Below are positions 58,354 to 64,000 of a stretch of 64,000 nt of DNA, in pieces (the first letter of the stretch is position 1; every line of letters begins with the position of its first letter). The position numbers and the translations under genes are program-made. The notes below the pieces were generated by a model, which had not been told where the DNA came from, made no database searches, and saw nothing but the letters and a program-made list of their open reading frames with translations. The stretch is taken from assembly GCA_034401795.1 (NCBI GenBank), contig CM067370.1, positions 51,138,414 to 51,202,413 on the forward strand, written 5' to 3'. The stretch comes from Chaetoderma sp. LZ-2023a (lineage: Eukaryota > Mollusca > Caudofoveata > Chaetodermatida > Chaetodermatidae).

Positions 58354-61300
58354 TTGCTCTAACAAAAGAAGCTCTACTACTTTTGAAATAATGAACTGGT
58401 TAAGTTGATGAAAGAACTGAGATTTAGACATCACTGTTCACCTGGAATATATCTTCCTCAACCAAAAAGAACATCGTCTAAATATATACTATCCGAGGCA
58501 ATTGCCACAATGAAAAGTCAAAATACATACCTAAGAACTTGAGACAGGCAGATTCAAAGAGTTCAAACATTTTACCCGCTAACGCTTGCAGAATCTGAAC
58601 TAGATTCCCAGTATGTTAAAGATGAGAGGGACGAGAACCGAGAATGCCCAGGCCCTGAATAAAATGATAAATAATCCCAATATCATTAGCATAAGCCTTT
58701 TACATAACACATATGGTAAAAGAATAATGAAAATCAGTACGCTTCAAAAAGGTAAAGTTACAAAGATAAGATTATCAGACATAAACGAGAAAAACCCTAG
58801 AACTTGAAGAGATACCATATATTGGAACATGCCATTTCCACTAAACGATGGTGGCTGTTGTGTTCTTTAAAGGTTGCTACAACTTGAGCAGAACGCAACT
58901 TGTATATCGACGCAGCACATCTTTATCACATTTTAATATATATCTACATCCAACATTGGGCACTGATGGAGTGTGGTCTGACAAGGGTTTGAGATTCCGA
59001 GTTTACACTTATTAAGCACCTTTATAGCTCGAGACAGCCTGTCTAAGCCTGAAGAGAGGATAAATGGAAGCGAAAAACTTACAGGTAGCGCTTATTGTCT
59101 CGCGAAAGGGAAAGCTATTATGCTCTTTGAACAACAACGGTGTGTAATCCACATATTCCCATTTACTATATGCGCATAAATTTGGGAATCTGTACGTGGC
59201 AGGAAATGGATTGCAACTGTTTTTGTAGCCACTGTTAGCGGACGCGCACATATACACAACTAACCTAATTCTTCTCGAGTGCTGGGTTCCTGCCATCGGG
59301 AATAACGAGGACACGGCATATGGGGTAACTAACGACCATTTGGAGAGTGTGGCTACATGTTGATTCTGTTTGTGCAGGTCTGGTCAATGAAGCGAGACTA
59401 CTTATTATATAAGACATATTTAAGACAGTGTATGCAAACACGAATATTTAAGACAGTGGATGTAGATACACAATTATCTATGACTGTGCATGGGGATACA
59501 CACATGATTAGGACAGCGCATGTATAAAATAAACAAAAAAGTTTCGAATGAGCCAAGTAAAAACTAAAGCTTCATGGCATGTACACCATTATTCCGGTCC
59601 GTTGATGAGTGAGCAGGACGGCGTATGGTTACGGTTAAAGACTGCCATTATGAGGACTCTCGAAGGGCGACTGGGTAGCCCTACCTATGTAACCGTAGCA
59701 AAATCTGGCCATTGAGTGACATATATCTTTTGCCAAGGGACAGAAACCCCTAATCGGGACAGTTGTGGTGAGAGTGCAGTTAGGTGCTAGTCAGTAGCAT
59801 GAGAGAGGTTAATCAGGGCGAGCAGCGAGAAGCAAGCGCTCATATGTGCCCTTTGCTATGTGTAACATATATAGTGAGCTGCGATCTTGTGAGTGGTTCT
59901 TCCAAGTAGCTGATGAAAGTGCGAAAGGATGCTTAAAGGATTTGAATGAGAGGGTCGGTTCAGTACAATTTAGCTGATGGGGCGACCTCTTAGAATATGC
60001 ACTTGGGGATATGAAATATCCTAGCAAAGAGATTGGTCAGAAAGACGGCGAGCCCACAGTTGGGGTTTCCAGTCTAGGAAAATAAGGTACAAGAGATCGC
60101 ATGCAATTTGAACGGCACATGTAAATAGTCACAAGTTCAGAACACATAAGAAAATATAGGCGGTCCATGAGTAAAAATTTAACATTTAGCATTTAATAAT
60201 TAATATTTAAGCAGTTTAGTGATTCAACAACAGGTCACATTAAACATTTAATATCTATGAACAGTTTTCGGCTCATTCCTTGAGGTAGCTGTAGATGGTG
60301 TTTCCCCAAGAGATGAAGCAGCAAAGGTGAATACCAAATACACTTTCTGAAATAATAACAGTAAGCACAGTTCATGAAACAATAATGGCAATGACGATGA
60401 AGCAACTAGTAATGAATACAGTGGTGGCCAGTGCTCATGAAAGAAACAACGATCGATGAATGAAGATGAGGATGATGATGCGGTGAAGAAAGTAATGATT
60501 TCGAGGTGATGGCGGATTGCGAAGTTGGTTGTTGTCGCTGTTGCATATTTGCAGAGAGTTGTCTGATTCTGGAGGACTGAACTTTCAGAGCGGTTGTTTA
60601 ACTGATTTGCGTGATAAGCTGCTTAACTGATTGCAGTAGTTGGCTGTCTGGTTGGTAATGCTCTCCGTATATGTATTCTGGAGGTATAGGAGCCGATGGC
60701 AACATGCGCTTCCATGTTCTGGGAGTTCTCATTGTTCAGTACTTATTTACCTGCTGATGACTCAGTCGGTTCCAAAAGTGTTCTTTGGGATACAACCAGA
60801 GTCAGTCACTTCTTGAACTGCAAGCTGTTTTAGACCTTGTCAGTTGAGAGGCTTTAGGTGCAAGAGCGGCTCACATAGTTGGTGAGCTAAGACTTACGGC
60901 CTTCCTCGACAATACCCACGATGCGAAATACTGTCTTCCTGGTGAATTCGCTTAGCAAGGTTTCTTACATACCACTCAGAAGGGGTCACGTGACTCCTCT
61001 CACTCGTCTAGAAAATTCGGTGGTTTATTTAATTTGGCCTAGTGCGTTATCATCTAGCAAGCCAACATCCTCGCTTTTTCAGCACCTGCGCTGAAGTGAG
61101 AGATTCCTTAATACTAGAATATCTCTGCTAATATGTTACCTAAGATAGACTTGGAATCCTAAATGTAGGACGATTCTTAGGAGTCATTCTTAAAGAAAAG
61201 TATACATTCCAAAGGTTAGCGTGGCCAGCTCGAATACACTCCAAGCGGTATATTAGAGTACAGAACCAACATCTACTCTTCCGGAGTTTGGTTCTGTGGA

Positions 61301-62330
61301 CGCTGGAATATAATCACTGTGATGCACTGCTCTATCATCACTGTGAATCAAATACGAAACATGCAGGTAGGATTCGTACCTATTGCTGAGCAGATGCAGA
61401 ACATCGATATTTAAGACGTGTAGTAATTACGCCAGTGAACCGACACACGACACTCCTCCTTCAACCAGGGTCGTCTTGGAGGTAAGTGGGATATGTGTAG
61501 GCATATCTACTTTCTTTAACATCACTGGCACACCATAACTGAGCATATCAATAGTTATTACTATGCGACTATTTGGGTGCCATCTAGCGGATGATGTTAG
61601 AGTGATACTCGCTAGACCGACCATTACGTGATCAGGATGTCTGTGATATAATGCTCGTGCTCTGAAGATAAAAACGCGCAATACATCATGGATAAGGAAC
61701 AGAGGCATGGGGACGCAGGCTCGCTACACAAATTCGCATTAATTTACTTTGGGGTAATCATACCTCTGGTTAAAGCATTAAAGTACGATTCTGTATTTAT
61801 GTGCTTATAGTTATTAATATTAATCGGCTGATATAGCCCATTGTAGTTGTTACAACACCAGTGTCATGGTTGTTATTTTCTGTTATCCAGTAATAACTCT
61901 ATTGACGACTATTCGGATGGGTATGACTCCAATGTCAGGTAGCTACACAAATTATCTAATTAGATTTTCCCAAGTAATTGTAATTCTTTTTTGTACTTAT
62001 GACACTTTCGAAATCATATATCCATTATTGTAAACAGTATTCCCTGAAGAGGAAGCATGCCTTCTCGGATAAAGAAATTATACACTGAAATTATCTTTGA
62101 TTGTATTTGATCCTCTATAATCTTTAGCCGTAATAAGCGGCAGCAGACACGCACACGAATGGTATAACACGCACACTATGATTGCGAATCTTGAAAAAAG
62201 ATTAGCAGACTGCGTGGCCGTCAGTTACCGCATTGTAAAACCGTTGAAAGGTCTACCTCGACGCTGTCTTGGACCGCACATTTTAAACTATCCCTTCTAC
62301 AATCAGGATAATTACTAAGTCATCGTCTTC
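58353..62330. other. About 4 kb without a recognised gene
   Basis: Short frames on both strands have no recognisable domains. Near 59700 the phrase 'AATCTGGCCATTGAGTG' repeats one at 54667, so a small LINE-derived fragment is present. GAT-rich sequence lies near 60440-60480. Confidence 0.35.
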
Positions 62331-62360
62331 TTCTTCGTCGTCGTCGTCGTCGTCGTCGTC

Positions 62361-62413
<53 letters not shown>

Positions 62414-62507
62414 CGTCGTCGTCGTCGTCGTTGTTGCCTCCGCCACCGCCATCGCCACCGCGGCCACCACCAGCAGCACCACCATCACCACCATCACTAC
62501 CCCACCC

Positions 62508-62544
<37 letters not shown>
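62331..62544. repeat. Compound trinucleotide repeats: (CGT)n, (AGT)n, (CCA)n-like, (AAC)n
   Basis: A run of GTC/CGT, then about 17 AGT, then CGT, CCACCG-rich sequence and finally about 12 AAC. The long frames here (poly-D, poly-Y, poly-T, poly-N) are artefacts. Confidence 0.95.
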
Positions 62545-62545
<1 letters not shown>

Positions 62546-63063
62546 CAGTTTCAAAAAAATTAACAACTGAATTTGGGCTTCTAGGAATGAATATATTTCA
62601 AAACGTTGAAATCGATTTTTATCGCATAATCAATTTTGTAATCCATTGCATCAAACCATTCTGTTTATTAAACCAGTAAATATCATTGTCTATCCCACTA
62701 TGCTAGTGCAACAAGGTCGTACAATGATATACTTAACGAGGAATATATTATTACGCAGTTGTCGTCTGGCAGCGTTGGCGTATTGGCGGAATAAAACCGC
62801 GTGTGAAGTTATTTTACGACCGCTAAAATGCTGTATAATGAAACATTTTGATTTACTTGTAATTGAAGGCTTGGGAAAAGACCCGAGATAATAGGATGTT
62901 GCGTTTTTAGGCCTAACTATATTTTGTTGCGTATTTGTCAGAACTTGCAGTAGTGAAGCGCTACGGCTAAAACAAAAAGACATACACTGGCAGGGAAATG
63001 GTTAGAATCAGCGTTAATGACTTAATCCCACACTCGTTGCCATTTCGAATCACATTTATCACA
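62545..63063. other. No recognised feature
   Basis: No supported exon or element. Confidence 0.35.
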
Positions 63064-63128
63064 TTTGTTTAGTAATATCTCATTTGGAACTCGCTAAAAC
63101 TCGTTCCAAATGAGATATTGCTAAACTT
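63064..63128. repeat. Short near-perfect hairpin
   Basis: 'TTTAGTAATATCTCATTTGG' pairs with the complement of 'CCAAATGAGATATTGCTAAA', with a small loop at 'CTCGCTAAAACTCG'. Confidence 0.75.
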
Positions 63129-63249
63129 GTCTATAAATTTAATACACAATGGCACCTCATGCGAGATCCTCTATACACGTAATTGTAACGTGCGCGGGAC
63201 ATAGCGTGAAATGCGCGGGGCATAGCTAAAACTTTATCCCTCAATTCAT

Positions 63250-63365
63250 CTTTCCAGTTTAAGCTATGCCCTGCCCATCTCTATCTAAGCTCCACCCAAC
63301 AGCATGCCCGTGTTGAGATCGATCGATCTCTGAATTCACTGATTATCACTTTCCAGAAAACTATG
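63250..63365 (-). repeat. ~100 bp interspersed repeat (block D), minus copy
   Basis: The complement runs from 'TTCTGGAAAGTGATAATCAG' to 'GGGCATAGCTTAAACTGG'. A partial tandem remnant 'GGGGCATAGCTAAAACTTT' lies just before it at 63216. Confidence 0.75.
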
Positions 63366-63368
63366 TAG

Positions 63369-63580
63369 TTTTTATTATTGTCAAGCATTAGCTCTATGAA
63401 CCCTGTCTTTGACAACGCACTGGCACTAGGATCCAGCTCATTCATCATCTGGAATGTAATTTTACCCTTTTCAATCTTTTCGACCCGAGTGGGTTTCGAA
63501 CCTGGCAATTCTATGGCAACTTTCGCCTAGCAATTGGGAGGCGAGTGCTCTACCACCATACCACCATTCAGAGGACACAA
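63369..63580 (-). mobile_element. tRNA-derived SINE
   Basis: On the minus strand a tRNA-like head has box A 'TGGTGGTAGAGCACT' (63544-63558) and box B 'GGTTCGAAACC' (63492-63502). The spacing between the anticodon-stem halves is too long for a real tRNA. A unique body follows with 'ATGATGAATGAGCTGGATCC' and ends in an AT-rich '(AAT)n' tail near 63370. The boxes are pol III promoter elements; the element would use LINE enzymes to move. Confidence 0.72.
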
Positions 63581-64000
63581 ATCCTTTTTCACCGGACTGC
63601 TTCTAGGCAGGGATACTGCGACACGTGTATAGCCATCTAACTTAGTTAGCCATGTCTTTGTTGATTACGTGTTGAATTCGGATTCATTAACGAGCTGTGC
63701 ACTGATCACTTAGTGTTCGTTAATTTAATTACTGTACCCATCTCATTTGAAGTGTTTCATTCGATACACCATGGCACCCTTCATTATTTATCTCTCTCTT
63801 TCCTCACTAAGAAGGAGGTTAGTCTTTCTTTTCCCAATTATTGTATTTCAGTTTCTGCTTAATTCTAGTACATGAGTCAGTCATGATGATGTAGAGCAAC
63901 TTGATGGAAACATATACTGTTACACTCAGTGAAGCTGATGATAACACGGATGCATCATATGGCAGTTTCTCATGAGAGTTACTGTGCTATTTATTACCTT
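63581..64000. other. No recognised feature
   Basis: Nothing supported up to the window end. Confidence 0.35.

Noticed and set aside
61427-61708. Minus-strand 93-codon frame
   Set aside because: No recognisable domain, no splice context, and composition like neighbouring non-coding sequence.
62283-62679. Frames of poly-D, poly-Y, poly-T or poly-N
   Set aside because: Pure trinucleotide repeats, no flanking coding signal.
63480-63580. True tRNA gene
   Set aside because: Box A and B are present, but the anticodon region does not fold with a 7-base loop; a SINE body follows.

Overview
This is repeat-dominated nuclear DNA from an animal, most likely a mollusc or another lophotrochozoan. Split exons, several non-LTR retrotransposon families, a Tc1 element, fold-back elements and the 'AGCTCACCTGG...CCAGGTGAGC' repeats all point to a metazoan; the narrower placement is inference from the repeat style. 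No prokaryotic gene organisation, CRISPR array or operon is visible.

The one cellular gene I can name is the methionine-salvage enzyme methylthioribulose-1-phosphate dehydratase (MTNB, also called APIP). Three exons lie on the + strand at 18714-18762, 20365-20482 and 41505-41608, with consensus splice sites. The two exons expected between the second and third, which should carry the zinc-binding histidines and the catalytic glutamate, are not visible. Most of that intron is a 13.7 kb satellite. The last exon reads correctly only if one base is restored. The locus is therefore either a decayed gene or a normal gene damaged by assembly and base-calling around a satellite.

Layout. 1-7499: a large inverted repeat built on one non-LTR retrotransposon (arms 1-3511 and 4026-7499), in which each arm carries insertions the other lacks. 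7499-9038: a repeat with internal 157 bp units. 9913-13342: a nearly complete but dead LINE with a PHD-like finger, endonuclease and reverse transcriptase, ending in an (AAT)n tail. 13.5-16.9 kb: a TTAA-flanked MITE, a possible LTR and the 5' half of another LINE. 18.7-41.6 kb: the MTNB locus with a 20 bp minisatellite, a 71 bp minisatellite grown out of an exon and its splice donor, the 28-29 bp satellite (21835-35550), an intact Tc1/mariner transposase inside a fold-back repeat, and a retroelement gag-like ORF. 41.8-52 kb: TTAA MITEs, a nested fold-back element, two long repeats and two unrecognised exon-like segments (48082-48633). 52-64 kb: mostly unrecognised sequence with an RTE-like LINE fragment, SINE copies, a second copy of the fold-back repeat and microsatellites.

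The clearest novel observations are: the 71 bp array, which copies the 3' end of an MTNB exon with its donor site about eleven times; the satellite-filled intron with missing catalytic exons; a transposon end that forms the polypyrimidine tract of the last MTNB exon; and several insertions dated against paralogous empty sites inside the same window. All similarity statements come from reading the sequence by eye; no database was searched.
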